A stretch of 64,000 nt of DNA from an uncultured Prevotella sp. (GCA_905236455.1 CAJOPT010000097.1:1-64000), one strand, 5' to 3'. Numbered from the stretch's first letter, positions 1 through 9,325 are shown. Translations and numbers: made by a program. Notes: a model not told the origin generated them from the sequence alone.

Positions 1-1401
1 ATGAAAACAATTTGTTTATATTTCGAGATACATCAGATTATTCATCTGAAGCGCTACCGTTTCTTTGATATCGGTACCGACCATTATTATTATGATGACT
101 ATGAGAATGAGCGTAGCATCAGTGACATTGCCGAGCGGTCTTATATGCCGGCACTCAACACGCTCCATGAAATGATTAAGGAGAATGGCAAATACTTCAA
201 GGTCGCATTCTCTTTGTCAGGTGTTGGTATTGAGCAGCTGGAGATGCATGCTCCGCAGGTGCTTGAGAAACTGCAGGAGCTCAATGACACAGGGTGTGTG
301 GAATTCCTTGCAGAGCCATATTCTCATGGATTGTCTTCACTGGTGAATGAAGAAAGCTTCGCTGCGGATGTGAAGAAACAGTGCCAGAAGATGAAGGAGT
401 ATTTTGGCAAAGAGCCGACTGTTCTCCGCAACTCATCACTGATATATAGTGATGATATCGGTCTTCAGGCTGCGCAGATGGGCTTCAAAGGTATGCTCAC
501 CGAGGGTGCTAAGCACGTACTGGGATGGAAGTCTCCACATTATGTCTATCACTGTGCCCTCGCTCCTCAGTTGAAACTTCTGTTGCGTGACGTGAAGCTG
601 AGCGATGACATTTCCCTGCGCTTCAACAATAGCGATTGGGAAGGCTATCCGCTATTTGCAGATACGTATGTCAACGAGATTGCAAATCTGCCAGAGGAAA
701 GTCAGATTATCAATATCTTTATGGAGCTCTCAGCACTTGGTATAGCACAGCCGCTGTCAAGTAATATTCTGGACTTCCTCCGTGCCATTCCAGCATGTGC
801 AAAGGCAAAAGGTATCACCTTCTCTACACCAACAGAGATTTGCATGAAGATGAAGAGTGTCGATGCTCTCAATGTTCCTGATACGTTAAGCTGGGTTGAT
901 GAGGAGCGTGATGTGAGCTGCTGGCTTGGCAATCCTATGCAGCGCGAGGCGTTCAATAAGCTTTATTCAATAGCTGACCGTGTGCGTATCGCCGATGATC
1001 CACGTATCAATCAGGATTGGGACTATCTGCAGGCAAGTAATAACTTCCGTTTTATGACGACGAAGCCAAGCAATGTAGGTCTCGACCGTGGAATCTATAC
1101 CAGTCCATTTGATGCCTTCACCAACTATATGAATATTCTTGGTGACTTCATGAGCCGTGTGAATAGTCTTTATCCAGAAGAGATTGACAATGAGGAGCTG
1201 GATTCACTGCTTACAACTATCCGTAACCAGGGTGACGAGATAGAGATGAAGGAGAAGGAGATTCTCCGTTTGCAGACGAAGATTGAGAAGATGGAAGCTG
1301 AGAGTGACAAGCTTCGCGCTAAGCTCGAAGGCGGTGCGAAGGTTGCAAAGAAACCGGCTGCCAAGAAAGCTGCGACAAAGAAGAAGGCGGAGAAAGAATA
1401 A
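1..1401 (+). CDS. GH57-family alpha-amylase
   Basis: This encodes a 466-residue cytoplasmic glycoside hydrolase of family GH57, expected to cleave alpha-1,4-glucans such as glycogen. The N-terminus (MKTICLYFEIHQ) and the segments FFDIGTDHYYYDDYENE and EFLAEPYSHGLSSL (about residues 100-113) match the short Bacteroidales GH57 enzymes, which usually sit next to glycogen synthase and debranching enzyme genes; any such partners would lie left of the window. There is no signal peptide. The last 60 residues are a coiled coil followed by a Lys/Ala-rich tail (KKPAAKKAATKKKAEKE). The start codon is the first base of the window, so upstream control cannot be seen. A terminator follows the stop. Family call is firm; substrate is inferred. 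Confidence 0.88.
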   Translation: MKTICLYFEIHQIIHLKRYRFFDIGTDHYYYDDYENERSISDIAERSYMPALNTLHEMIKENGKYFKVAFSLSGVGIEQLEMHAPQVLEKLQELNDTGCVEFLAEPYSHGLSSLVNEESFAADVKKQCQKMKEYFGKEPTVLRNSSLIYSDDIGLQAAQMGFKGMLTEGAKHVLGWKSPHYVYHCALAPQLKLLLRDVKLSDDISLRFNNSDWEGYPLFADTYVNEIANLPEESQIINIFMELSALGIAQPLSSNILDFLRAIPACAKAKGITFSTPTEICMKMKSVDALNVPDTLSWVDEERDVSCWLGNPMQREAFNKLYSIADRVRIADDPRINQDWDYLQASNNFRFMTTKPSNVGLDRGIYTSPFDAFTNYMNILGDFMSRVNSLYPEEIDNEELDSLLTTIRNQGDEIEMKEKEILRLQTKIEKMEAESDKLRAKLEGGAKVAKKPAAKKAATKKKAEKE

Positions 1402-1420
1402 TCTCTGTGTCATAACATTT

Positions 1421-1461
1421 AAAAGGTCATCAGATGTCGTCTTGATTCTGATGACCTTTTT
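1421..1461 (+). terminator. Rho-independent terminator after the amylase gene
   Basis: AAAAGGTCATCAG at 1421-1433 pairs with CTGATGACCTTTT at 1448-1460, leaving a 14-base loop, and a T-run follows. It lies 20 bases after the GH57 stop codon. Confidence 0.85.
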
Positions 1462-1511
1462 CTATGTCAGACATTTTTTCTCAATTAATATCTTATCTCA
1501 ATTATTTTATG

Positions 1512-1519
1512 TACCTTTG
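1512..1519 (+). promoter_or_regulatory. -7 box for the pseudouridine synthase gene
   Basis: TACCTTTG matches the Bacteroidetes -7 consensus TAnnTTTG. No good TTTG -33 box is visible. The predicted transcript start near 1525 gives a leader of only about 10-15 bases before the ATGs at 1534 and 1540. Confidence 0.55.
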
Positions 1520-1533
1520 CACCGTAAAAGATA

Positions 1534-2427
1534 ATGGTTATGATAACTCGTGATAGTCAGGCAGACAAATACGTCCACTATGTAGTGAGAGAACAGTCAC
1601 CTTTGTTGGAGTGGCTGCTTGCCAACCTTAAGCAGAGCAAGTCGAAGACGAAGGCTACTTTACAGGGAAGAGGTATAAAGGTAAATGGGAAGACTGTAAC
1701 GCAGTTCGACTTCATGCTTACCCCTGGGATGAAAGTATCTGTAAGCAAATCGAAGAAGAATGATCAGCTTAAGAGCCGCTATGTGAAGCTTATCTACGAG
1801 GATCAGTATCTGGTGGTAATAGAGAAGAACATAGGTATACTCTCTATGGCTGCCGGGCACAAATCATTGAATGTTAAGGCAGTCTTGGATGACTATTTCC
1901 ATAAAACCCGTAAAAAGTGCCATGCTCATGTCGTACATCGGCTTGACCGTGACACCTCCGGGCTGCTGATTTACGCTAAGGACATGCAGACCGAACAGAT
2001 ACTGGAGCATGAATGGCATGAGTTGGTGTATGACCGCCGGTATATCGCTGTCGTCAGCGGTGAGATGGAGAAAGATGAGGGAACCATTGCCAGTTGGCTT
2101 AAGGACAATAAGGCATTCATAACATATTCGTCTCCAGTGGACAATGGGGGCAAGTATGCTGTGACACATTTCAGTACCCTTGCCCGTACCACAGAGCATT
2201 CATTGGTAGAGTTTCGGTTGGAGACAGGACGTAAGAACCAGATTCGCGTACATTCGTCAGACATAGGTCATCCCGTTTGTGGTGATGTAAAGTATGGCAA
2301 TGGTGATGATCCTCTCCATCGTTTGTGCCTCCATGCCTATCTGCTTTGTTTCACACATCCTGTAACACATGAGCGCATGGAGTTTGAGAGTCCTCTTCCA
2401 GCCTCATTCCGTAAGTTGTTTAAATGA
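1534..2427 (+). CDS. RluA-family pseudouridine synthase
   Basis: This encodes a 297-residue RNA pseudouridine synthase of the RluA/RluD family, which isomerises uridine in rRNA or tRNA. An S4-like RNA-binding segment lies at about residues 35-70 (IKVNGKTVTQFDFMLTPG). The catalytic motif HRLDRDTSGLLIYAKD at about 135-150 contains the active-site Asp, and the late motif LETGRKNQIRVH is the typical RluA C-terminal signature. The start is ATG 1534 or, two codons later, ATG 1540 (MITRDSQ); the promoter spacing allows either. The exact target uridine cannot be told from sequence. Confidence 0.9.
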   Translation: MVMITRDSQADKYVHYVVREQSPLLEWLLANLKQSKSKTKATLQGRGIKVNGKTVTQFDFMLTPGMKVSVSKSKKNDQLKSRYVKLIYEDQYLVVIEKNIGILSMAAGHKSLNVKAVLDDYFHKTRKKCHAHVVHRLDRDTSGLLIYAKDMQTEQILEHEWHELVYDRRYIAVVSGEMEKDEGTIASWLKDNKAFITYSSPVDNGGKYAVTHFSTLARTTEHSLVEFRLETGRKNQIRVHSSDIGHPVCGDVKYGNGDDPLHRLCLHAYLLCFTHPVTHERMEFESPLPASFRKLFK

Positions 2428-2443
2428 TAAGATAATTCAGGAA

Positions 2444-2602
2444 ATGGAGTTTGAGTATTACATTGGTCTATTGGCAGCCCTTGTCATTGGTATCATCCTG
2501 ATTAAGAAAATCACAGGATGTATCTTTCGTATAGTCACAACAGTCATAATGTTGGCTATCTTAGGGTACATCCTATATAAGTTAGGACTTCTGCCGCTAT
2601 AG
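2444..2602 (+). CDS. small membrane protein, 52 residues
   Basis: I do not recognise this gene. It starts at ATG 2444 (MEFEYYIGLL), 16 bases after the pseudouridine synthase stop, so it is probably cotranscribed. An upstream in-frame ATG at 2369 lies inside the preceding gene and is unlikely. Almost the whole protein is hydrophobic, with two predicted membrane segments (about residues 6-20 and 28-48) joined by a KKITGC turn. Convergent to the HD-domain gene. No function can be assigned. Confidence 0.6.
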   Translation: MEFEYYIGLLAALVIGIILIKKITGCIFRIVTTVIMLAILGYILYKLGLLPL

Positions 2603-2629
2603 CAGATTTGTTGTTTGTGACTTCTTGAT

Positions 2630-3277
2630 TTATTTTCCGACGCTATTTTCCTCTTGGTATAGTTGTGTGAAAATAGGCTTAAGCTTTTTCGGTGTGGCAA
2701 TCAACTCACGTATCTTATTTAAGTCATTTGCGTTCGGTGAGTTAGGAATCCATAGCCTTATATAGCCATGGCTGGAGTATTTGTTCTCCATGTGTTCCAT
2801 GAACCGTTCCCAGTGTTCTTCCATGCTTTTCTCAGGATAGTGGCTCAGTCCAAATTGTATGGTGCGGCGGAAAACAGTTTCCGGGTTAAGGTCACGGTCT
2901 GCCTCCGCAACAATCTTTCCGTAAATACTGCGAGGCGCATGGCTGGCTGACGCGCGGTGATCCTCAACAGCCTCCTTCATAATCTTTATCTGTTCAGGCG
3001 TAAACCACTTCTTCAATCTGGCATCAGCTTGAAGAATCTTCCCACTTGTAATATGGTGTATAGCCCTGTGTCCCTCCAGACCAAGGTCATGGTATGCGGC
3101 AATCGCATATACCATGTTCATGTTGGCACCCAATCTCTTTCCGAGGACGATGGAGCGTTTTATTACGCTGTTGGCGTGTGAAAGGTTATGAGCTTTGTCA
3201 AATTCATTGTACCTTGGGAGTATCTGTGTCTCGATAAACTCCATCAGGTCAAGGCTTACGCTTGCGTCTATATGCAT
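2630..3277 (-). CDS. HD-domain phosphohydrolase
   Basis: This is a 215-residue soluble protein of the HD superfamily, metal-dependent phosphohydrolases acting on nucleotides or other phosphoesters. The metal-binding residues are visible as H34 (in NLSHAN), H63-D64 (in AYHDLGLEGH) and D127 (in AEADRD). It begins 23 bases downstream of the pepD stop on the same strand, so the two are probably one transcription unit, although no functional link is obvious. The real substrate is unknown. Confidence 0.85.
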   Translation of the reverse strand: MHIDASVSLDLMEFIETQILPRYNEFDKAHNLSHANSVIKRSIVLGKRLGANMNMVYAIAAYHDLGLEGHRAIHHITSGKILQADARLKKWFTPEQIKIMKEAVEDHRASASHAPRSIYGKIVAEADRDLNPETVFRRTIQFGLSHYPEKSMEEHWERFMEHMENKYSSHGYIRLWIPNSPNANDLNKIRELIATPKKLKPIFTQLYQEENSVGK

Positions 3278-3300
3278 TCTATAAATATGTATATTATTAT

Positions 3301-4743
3301 TTATGCGAGTCGTTCAAGAAGTGACAGAGTTACTTTCCAGATGTCATGAATGGTCTTTATCTCCACACGCTCAAGGGTAGAGTGTGGCTCTACGATACGC
3401 GGACCGATACTTGCGATTTCTATGCCCGGATATTTCATTACAAAGTAGCCAGCCTCAAGGACAAAGTGCATTGCGACCTTACGGGGACGCCATCCGAGAA
3501 CATCTTGGAACGTGTCGGAGGTAAGGTTGATAAAGTCGGAGTCTTGGTTCTCCTGCCATGCAGGAGCCGACATAATCAGTTCTGTCTTTGCACCAGCGGC
3601 TTCAAACACTTTTCTTATGTCTTTTGCCAGATTGTCCATATCTTTATCTATGAAACTACGGGTGTGGGTTGATATGCAGATATTGTCTTCCTCAATGGTG
3701 ATACGTCCGACATTATTTGAGGTCTCTACTGTGTCAGCCATACTGTCACTCATCTTTACCACACCTTGCGGGATTTGTTCCAAGGCACGCATCAATGCGT
3801 CAAAAGCCTTGTTGTCAATGACTTTCTCCGGTTTCTCAACTTTCTCTATGTGACAATGTATATCGGGATCGTTCTCACCGTATTCCTGCATAATCCACTC
3901 GTTGAGACTTTCTTCCTGAGATTTTACGAACTCAGACGCTTCTCCAGAAGGAATGCCAATGACAAAGTCTGCTGACGCGGCGATGCTGGCATTGGCTTCG
4001 CCTACGCGCAGGGAAGCAACATCAAAGTCGTACTCATTGTATATCGCTGCTAAGACAGCCCATGTGAGGATTGTCGCGCTGGCTCGTCCTTTGTTGATGT
4101 CAACACCGGAATGTCCACCTTTGCCTCCAGAGATGGTTATACGATACCAGCGTCGCTTTCCTCCTGGTGCCGATATCCATTTTACAGGTATACGGTGATA
4201 TTGCAGGCATGCTCCTGCCGCGCCAGTGGTGATAGTGTCATAATCTTCTGAGTCGAGGTTGATAACTTTCCTTCCACGTATAAAGTTTTCTGAGAGGTTA
4301 GCAGCTCCCGACATACCATCTTCCTCGTTAGTGGTTGTCATTACTTCCAATGGACCATGTACTATAGTGTCGTCGGCGAGAATAGCCAAAGCCATGGACA
4401 GACCAATACCGTTATCTGCTCCCAATGATGTGCCACGGGCTTTCAACCATCCATTCTCCTCATACGCCTCGATAGGAGTTTTCAAAGGGTCCTTCATTCC
4501 AACACATACCATGTCCATATGGTTAAGCAACACTATAGGTTCAGCCTTCTCATGACCAGGCGTCGCAGGTTTTCGTATTACTACGCAGTTATGTGAGTCA
4601 CGCTCATATTCAAGGTTTAGCTCTCTGGCATAGTCACATAGGAAATCAGCTACCCGTTCCTCATGATGTGACGGGCGTGGTATATTGTTCAATTGCTTGA
4701 ATATTTGGAATACTTTATCTGCTGTTGTCTTCATGGTTTTCAT
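3301..4743 (-). CDS. pepD: aminoacyl-histidine dipeptidase (PepD, M20 family)
   Basis: A cytosolic zinc dipeptidase of about 480 residues that hydrolyses Xaa-His and other dipeptides. M20 features are all present: LLNHMDMVCVG (metal-binding His), GTSLGADNGIGLSMALA (bridging Asp), TTNEEDGMSG (catalytic Glu pair), INLDSEDYDTITTGAAGA, and GGKGGHSGVDI in the lid region. The frame stays open to 4926, but a strong promoter at 4758-4789 places transcription start near 4750, so ATG 4743 or ATG 4734 must be used; I chose 4743. Length matches the family (about 480-485). Confidence 0.92.
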   Translation of the reverse strand: MKTMKTTADKVFQIFKQLNNIPRPSHHEERVADFLCDYARELNLEYERDSHNCVVIRKPATPGHEKAEPIVLLNHMDMVCVGMKDPLKTPIEAYEENGWLKARGTSLGADNGIGLSMALAILADDTIVHGPLEVMTTTNEEDGMSGAANLSENFIRGRKVINLDSEDYDTITTGAAGACLQYHRIPVKWISAPGGKRRWYRITISGGKGGHSGVDINKGRASATILTWAVLAAIYNEYDFDVASLRVGEANASIAASADFVIGIPSGEASEFVKSQEESLNEWIMQEYGENDPDIHCHIEKVEKPEKVIDNKAFDALMRALEQIPQGVVKMSDSMADTVETSNNVGRITIEEDNICISTHTRSFIDKDMDNLAKDIRKVFEAAGAKTELIMSAPAWQENQDSDFINLTSDTFQDVLGWRPRKVAMHFVLEAGYFVMKYPGIEIASIGPRIVEPHSTLERVEIKTIHDIWKVTLSLLERLA

Positions 4744-4757
4744 CTTTTTGTTTTCTG

Positions 4758-4789
4758 CAAAGTTAATCAAATGAAGTGCAATGAGCAAA
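4758..4789 (-). promoter_or_regulatory. pepD promoter
   Basis: On the minus strand TTTG (4789-4786), 20 bases, TAACTTTG (4765-4758): a full match to the Bacteroidetes housekeeping promoter. The predicted leader before ATG 4743 is only about 8 bases, which decides the start codon. Confidence 0.75.
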
Positions 4790-4829
4790 TCTTTTGCGGA
4801 AAAAGTGATGAGGTAAGCAAAAATAACCG

Positions 4830-4837
4830 TATCTTTG
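4830..4837 (+). promoter_or_regulatory. -7 box for menA
   Basis: TATCTTTG matches TAnnTTTG; transcription would start near 4843, upstream of the purine-rich stretch AGAAAGAG and ATG 4865. The -33 box is not clear. It is divergent from the pepD promoter. Confidence 0.5.
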
Positions 4838-4864
4838 TCGACTGAAATCAATTTAGAAAGAGAT

Positions 4865-5797
4865 ATGGAAATAAAGTGTAATAGTCTGAAGGCATGGATC
4901 TTGGCGGCAAGACCGAAGACGCTCACTGGTGCGGCAGTACCGGTGATGATGGGGTTGTCGCTGGCATGGTCATATTTTCATCAAGCTGACACAGGCGCTA
5001 TAGAATCGTATGGCAGAGACAGCATGAACATTATCCCGGCGGTATTGTGTGTGTTGTTTGCCTTCATAATGCAGATTGACGCCAATTTCATCAATGACTA
5101 TTTCGACTGGCGGAAGGGTTCTGATGACGAGCTTAGGTTGGGACCACGTCGCGCTTGTGCTCAGGGGTGGGTGACGGCTAAAGCGATGGTGTGGGCTATA
5201 GCTGTTACAACCTTGTCGGCTATTGTCGTAGGATTACCGTTAGTTTGTTATGGTGGTCTGAACATGCTTTGGGTTGGCGTGTCGTGTGTGTTGTTCTGTT
5301 TCCTTTATACTCTATTAATGTCATATATAGGGTTAGGTGACATATTGGTACTTGTGTTTTTTGGTATAGTGCCAGTATGTGTCACTTTCTATCTTCAGAC
5401 GGGAACAGTGACAAAAGAAGTCTTCTTGTCATCACTGGCTTGCGGCATGGTTATTGATACCTTGCTTGTCGTCAACAACTATCGCGACCGTGACAATGAC
5501 AAAAGGGTCGGAAAGCGCACACTTGTTGTCTTGATAGGTGCGCGTGCCACAGAGATATTATATTTCTCGTTGGGACTGTTTGCGTTTCACATGGGGCTTA
5601 CCTTCTTTTTCAAAGGTGATTATTTCACGTTCTTTCTTCCCACTATATATCTTAGCATGCATGCTCATACTTACCGCAAGATGAAACGCATCAAACATGG
5701 AAAAGCCCTCAACTTGATATTGGGCGAGAATGCCCGCAACATGTTCATCTACGGATTGCTCTTCTGTGCAGGTGTGATACTTGATGTGCTGATTTGA
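4865..5797 (+). CDS. menA: 1,4-dihydroxy-2-naphthoate polyprenyltransferase (MenA)
   Basis: This UbiA-superfamily membrane enzyme prenylates 1,4-dihydroxy-2-naphthoate to make demethylmenaquinone, the penultimate step to menaquinone. LAARPKTLTGAAVPVMMG opens the protein. The two Asp-rich motifs for Mg-diphosphate binding are NDYFDWRKGSDD (residues 77-88) and NNYRDRDNDKRVGKRTL in the second half. About eight hydrophobic segments are visible. A TTG codon at 4835 would add ten residues but lies within the -7 box, so ATG 4865 is preferred. Its product feeds the Nqr and Nuo complexes also encoded in this window. Confidence 0.93.
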   Translation: MEIKCNSLKAWILAARPKTLTGAAVPVMMGLSLAWSYFHQADTGAIESYGRDSMNIIPAVLCVLFAFIMQIDANFINDYFDWRKGSDDELRLGPRRACAQGWVTAKAMVWAIAVTTLSAIVVGLPLVCYGGLNMLWVGVSCVLFCFLYTLLMSYIGLGDILVLVFFGIVPVCVTFYLQTGTVTKEVFLSSLACGMVIDTLLVVNNYRDRDNDKRVGKRTLVVLIGARATEILYFSLGLFAFHMGLTFFFKGDYFTFFLPTIYLSMHAHTYRKMKRIKHGKALNLILGENARNMFIYGLLFCAGVILDVLI

Positions 5798-5816
5798 TTT
5801 AAACAATAGGCAGTCA

Positions 5817-8186
5817 TCAGTTAAAGAAAGTCCAACTTACTCCAAATCGGAATATACGAGTGTTAAGCGGATAGTGTGGGGTGAAGAAATACTGTCCACG
5901 GCTACCGTAGTTCACATGACTCATCATTACAAAGAACCGTGCCTGTTTCAGTTTGAAGTTGGCATAGGCGTTTACTATTGGGTAGTTTCCGACTTTGACA
6001 AGACTGTTCTCTGTTTCCTGTACCGTGAACTGTCCCATTAGCGGGCTATAATCAGGCGCATAGTAGTTTGTGAAGTACCTTACGTCAGCTCCGACGTGAC
6101 ACTGAAGCACCTTTGCAATCTTAAAATTGAAATACAGGTTACTGTAGAGATTTAGTGCGGGAACGCTAATGATGTTCTCATTGCTTGAATGCTGATAGGT
6201 AATCTCATTCTCAAGATTGAGCGGTCCCAGCTTGAAATCCTGCTTTAGCTGCAAGGTAAGTATGCTTATCGCTTCGCTCGCTTGTCTCACAGATATGACA
6301 TTGTTCTCCCTAAGATAGTCACCTTCATTCTCAACAAGGTCATAAGCATGTCCGAGATACGTATAGTTCTTTAACTCATCCATCGCCACGCGCAGTGTGG
6401 TGCGTGTCTTTGGATATGTAAGCAGTCCCTCTATTCTTAAATTTGTTGTTTTCTCCAAATCCTCATGATCCCACCATGCATGTCTGGAATGGTAGTGATA
6501 GTAATAGAAGGAAGGTGTCGTCCTGTATAGGAATCCTTTGGCGGCAACCTGCAGAGTGTCTTTAAGAAACTTGAAATTCACATCCGCGTCGGCATCTATG
6601 TATATATCGCCGGAATCATCTCCAACCATACCAATCTCACCAGTGACATTATAATGTAGGAACGATCCTTCCCGTTTGCTTATCTGACCACCGATGTTCA
6701 AGGCGTGCTCATTAGTCGGTGACAGGTTGCCTACACTGTCAATTAAATTGAAGTGGCGGATGTCGTAGCTTGCAAAAGCCTTGATTCCGGCTTTTGCCCA
6801 TTTGTTAAATCCTTCGAGCAGAGCTATACCTACAGTGTTCTTGAACTGCCAGTGCTTTGTCTTGTCATAAATAGAGTCACCTCCGAGTGTCGCTCCTGCA
6901 GAATAGTCATTGAGGTAATAGTTTGTTGGTACTTGATATGCTTGGTAGATACGGCGGTAATTGTCAAATGTGGCTGTATGTATGAAGCTTGTCACAGGAA
7001 CATATTCGTCTTTATACCATGTGGTGTCGACAGGAGCGTTATTCTCTGCGGCGATAAGGCTGTCAGCCATCTCCTTACTTGTTACCTCTATGCGCTCACT
7101 TTTGTTCTGACTCTTCTCTGCCGAGGCATTGCCGGCAATGGCAGCATCGTCAGGGCGTCCCTTGAATTTCTGGGATTCTTTCAGTTGCGCCTCGTATTCC
7201 TCCTCATCAAAGTCCTCACCGTTTCTCGCGGCTTCTCTCATCGCCTTCTTCTTGGCTTCTTCAGCCTTATGCTCCTGTTCAGCCTTTAGCGCGAACTTTT
7301 TAGCCTCAATCTCGTCTTTGGTCATGGGTACCTTCTTACTGAATCCTATGCTATAACGATGATTGAAGAATATATGCTGATTGTCATTACGGTTCCAATT
7401 CTCTGATAATACAGTAGGAATCTCATTCTCGGCATAGTCTTGTCCTGTGTTCTCAGGGTGTGTGACGTATGAGTCATTTGTTATACCTCCGTTTTCCGCC
7501 ACCTTCTGATGTTTCGTCGACATGTGAAGATGAGCCTGATAGCGGTCACCTATATATGAGCCATACATTGAGTAGTTGAAGTGTGAGGTGCTTTGGTTGG
7601 AATAATATCCGCGTCCGTAGAGGTAGTCGAAATTGAATCCCAAACCTACTCGCTTGCCTATATTGACGGCAAAGAGTGCCTTGAGAATATCCTCACCCGT
7701 CTGCTTGTCTCCCGCAGAGGCATAGGTGACATTCGTTATCGGTGAGAGGGTGTTAGTGAACTTAAACTCCCCGATTGGTTTTAAAAAGAAATCGTATGGT
7801 GTCGCGAATATAAAATGGTTTGCTTCTGTCCGGTCAACAAATATACGGTTGATGCGTGGTGAACCAAGGTTTCCAAGTGTGTTGTATTCGCCACGCAAAC
7901 CAGTTGTGAAAATAGTGTTCATGAACATGTGCTGCAAGGTGTCTGGCTCTTCTTGCGTTCGGTCGCCAAACCGCTCGTCTATTGTCCATACCTTGAATCC
8001 TCTTGGAATCACCTTGCCGTCGCTTTTTATGCTGTCGGACCTGTTTTGATTGCCAGGAGAGGTCATAGTCCCATCGCTGTTTATTTGGTTGTAGCCCTGA
8101 GCTTCTGCTGTAGCTTGTAGTGCTATGAAAAGCAACAGTGTCAGTCCAAATTGAAAAATAGTCCTTCTTATTCTTATGTTAAGCAT
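5817..8186 (-). CDS. putative outer-membrane porin (Porin_10-like)
   Basis: A 789-residue protein with a clear signal peptide (TLLLFIALQATAEAQG) and a body rich in alternating aromatic beta strands ending in a terminal aromatic-Asn (RFGVSWTFFN), as expected of an outer-membrane barrel. It resembles the Bacteroidetes putative-porin family. Residues of about 287-385 form a highly charged Lys/Glu/Ala insertion (for example AEQEHKAEEAKKKAMREAAR) that is probably helical and would sit outside the barrel wall. It is the last gene of a minus-strand cluster, 10 bases after the small membrane gene. Transport substrate unknown. Confidence 0.75.
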   Translation of the reverse strand: MLNIRIRRTIFQFGLTLLLFIALQATAEAQGYNQINSDGTMTSPGNQNRSDSIKSDGKVIPRGFKVWTIDERFGDRTQEEPDTLQHMFMNTIFTTGLRGEYNTLGNLGSPRINRIFVDRTEANHFIFATPYDFFLKPIGEFKFTNTLSPITNVTYASAGDKQTGEDILKALFAVNIGKRVGLGFNFDYLYGRGYYSNQSTSHFNYSMYGSYIGDRYQAHLHMSTKHQKVAENGGITNDSYVTHPENTGQDYAENEIPTVLSENWNRNDNQHIFFNHRYSIGFSKKVPMTKDEIEAKKFALKAEQEHKAEEAKKKAMREAARNGEDFDEEEYEAQLKESQKFKGRPDDAAIAGNASAEKSQNKSERIEVTSKEMADSLIAAENNAPVDTTWYKDEYVPVTSFIHTATFDNYRRIYQAYQVPTNYYLNDYSAGATLGGDSIYDKTKHWQFKNTVGIALLEGFNKWAKAGIKAFASYDIRHFNLIDSVGNLSPTNEHALNIGGQISKREGSFLHYNVTGEIGMVGDDSGDIYIDADADVNFKFLKDTLQVAAKGFLYRTTPSFYYYHYHSRHAWWDHEDLEKTTNLRIEGLLTYPKTRTTLRVAMDELKNYTYLGHAYDLVENEGDYLRENNVISVRQASEAISILTLQLKQDFKLGPLNLENEITYQHSSNENIISVPALNLYSNLYFNFKIAKVLQCHVGADVRYFTNYYAPDYSPLMGQFTVQETENSLVKVGNYPIVNAYANFKLKQARFFVMMSHVNYGSRGQYFFTPHYPLNTRIFRFGVSWTFFN

Positions 8187-8196
8187 TACTTTGTTT

Positions 8197-8421
8197 TTAA
8201 TGAAAGAATCTGAGAGAGCATTCTACAATCTTGAAAACCATAGCACAGAGAATAATGATGGTACCTACGGTCTTGTCGGCAAAGAAATATAAAGCCATTC
8301 CCACAACGGCACCAATCATGAATATGATGTTAAGCCATTGTCTCAAATAGATAAACTGGTCATCAGACTTTTGCCTGCGATGTCTTCTTATGTTGTTTTG
8401 TTCTGTTTCTTCTTGTCGCAT
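8197..8421 (-). CDS. small inner-membrane protein, 74 residues
   Basis: I do not recognise a named family. The protein has a basic, polar N-terminus (about residues 1-28) followed by two hydrophobic segments, WLNIIFMIGAVVGMALYFFA and TVGTIIILCAMVFKIVECSL, so it should be an inner-membrane hairpin. It is separated by 2 bases from the DUF4468 gene upstream and 10 bases from the porin downstream, so all three are probably cotranslated from one mRNA. Small proteins of this layout are common in Bacteroidales envelope operons; function unknown. Confidence 0.65.
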   Translation of the reverse strand: MRQEETEQNNIRRHRRQKSDDQFIYLRQWLNIIFMIGAVVGMALYFFADKTVGTIIILCAMVFKIVECSLRFFH

Positions 8422-8423
8422 AT

Positions 8424-9284
8424 CTATTGCTTCATTGCGGTTTCAATATTCTTAAATATCTCGTCTTTTCTGTCGATAGTCTTACGTCTGAACTTTCCTG
8501 TGATAGGGTAGAGGCGTGTACGTTTCTTGTTGACAGTATATTTGTCGGTAATCCATTCCTCAGCCTTGTATACATGAGTCTCGCGCTGGTCCTCGTAGTT
8601 ATAGGATATATGGCTGATTGTTACATGCAGGTTCTCGTCTGCACACGTCACATGTAAGGCATAGTTGAGTTTCGCGCGGTCGAGTGAGAGGAATGAGGAT
8701 GAGAATACAAGCCATTCCTGCATAGTGGCGACGATATCGTGCTGCTGTTCATTAATCAAAGCCACACGGCTACGCTCCAACTGGTTGCTTTCTTTTGTCA
8801 TGGCAGTAAGGAACTCCAGCATTGCGTCATAGATTTCTTTTGCGCTCTTCCCCGGAAGATTAAGGTTGTATTCCCAACCAACATGGTCGTCAATCATTGT
8901 GACGGCATCTTCAGACAGGTACTTTGCGTCTTTATTTAATTCCTCGGCATCTTTCTCTTTCTTTGATGCGGTTGTATTGATTTCCTGTGTCGGGACAACC
9001 CAACCAGTGACAGTCTTCTTCTCTTGTTGGACAGTAGTTGCTTCAGCCTGTTTCTCCTCAAGCTTCTTAGCCTCGGCAGCTGCAGCTTCTGCTGCCTGTT
9101 GAGCCGCTAATGCCGCCTCCTGTGCTGCCTTTGCCGCTTCTTGTGCGGCTTTAGCTTTCTCTGCAGCTTCGGCTTGCAATGCCGCAACTCTTGCGTTATG
9201 GTCTGTTTCATCCGTCTGTGCCATGGATAAGACTGGGAGGCACAGCATTAATAATATGGCGGATAATTTAATATAGTATTCCAT
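8424..9284 (-). CDS. secreted DUF4468-like protein with Ala/Glu/Lys helix
   Basis: A 286-residue exported protein: the signal peptide ends near MLCLPVLSMAQ. Residues of about 30-80 are a long Ala/Glu/Lys/Gln-rich heptad-like stretch (AAEKAKAAQEAAKAAQEAAL), likely a helical stalk or coiled coil. The C-terminal half (from GWEYNLNLPGKSAKEIYD) looks like the DUF4468 TBP-like domain found in Bacteroidales envelope proteins. First gene of the cluster that includes the small membrane protein and the porin, with its own -7 box at 9326-9333. A role in envelope assembly or anchoring is only a guess. Confidence 0.65.
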   Translation of the reverse strand: MEYYIKLSAILLMLCLPVLSMAQTDETDHNARVAALQAEAAEKAKAAQEAAKAAQEAALAAQQAAEAAAAEAKKLEEKQAEATTVQQEKKTVTGWVVPTQEINTTASKKEKDAEELNKDAKYLSEDAVTMIDDHVGWEYNLNLPGKSAKEIYDAMLEFLTAMTKESNQLERSRVALINEQQHDIVATMQEWLVFSSSFLSLDRAKLNYALHVTCADENLHVTISHISYNYEDQRETHVYKAEEWITDKYTVNKKRTRLYPITGKFRRKTIDRKDEIFKNIETAMKQ

Positions 9285-9325
9285 TATAATGTTGTAATTG
9301 TAAATCCTTTTGTATATTCAACTGG

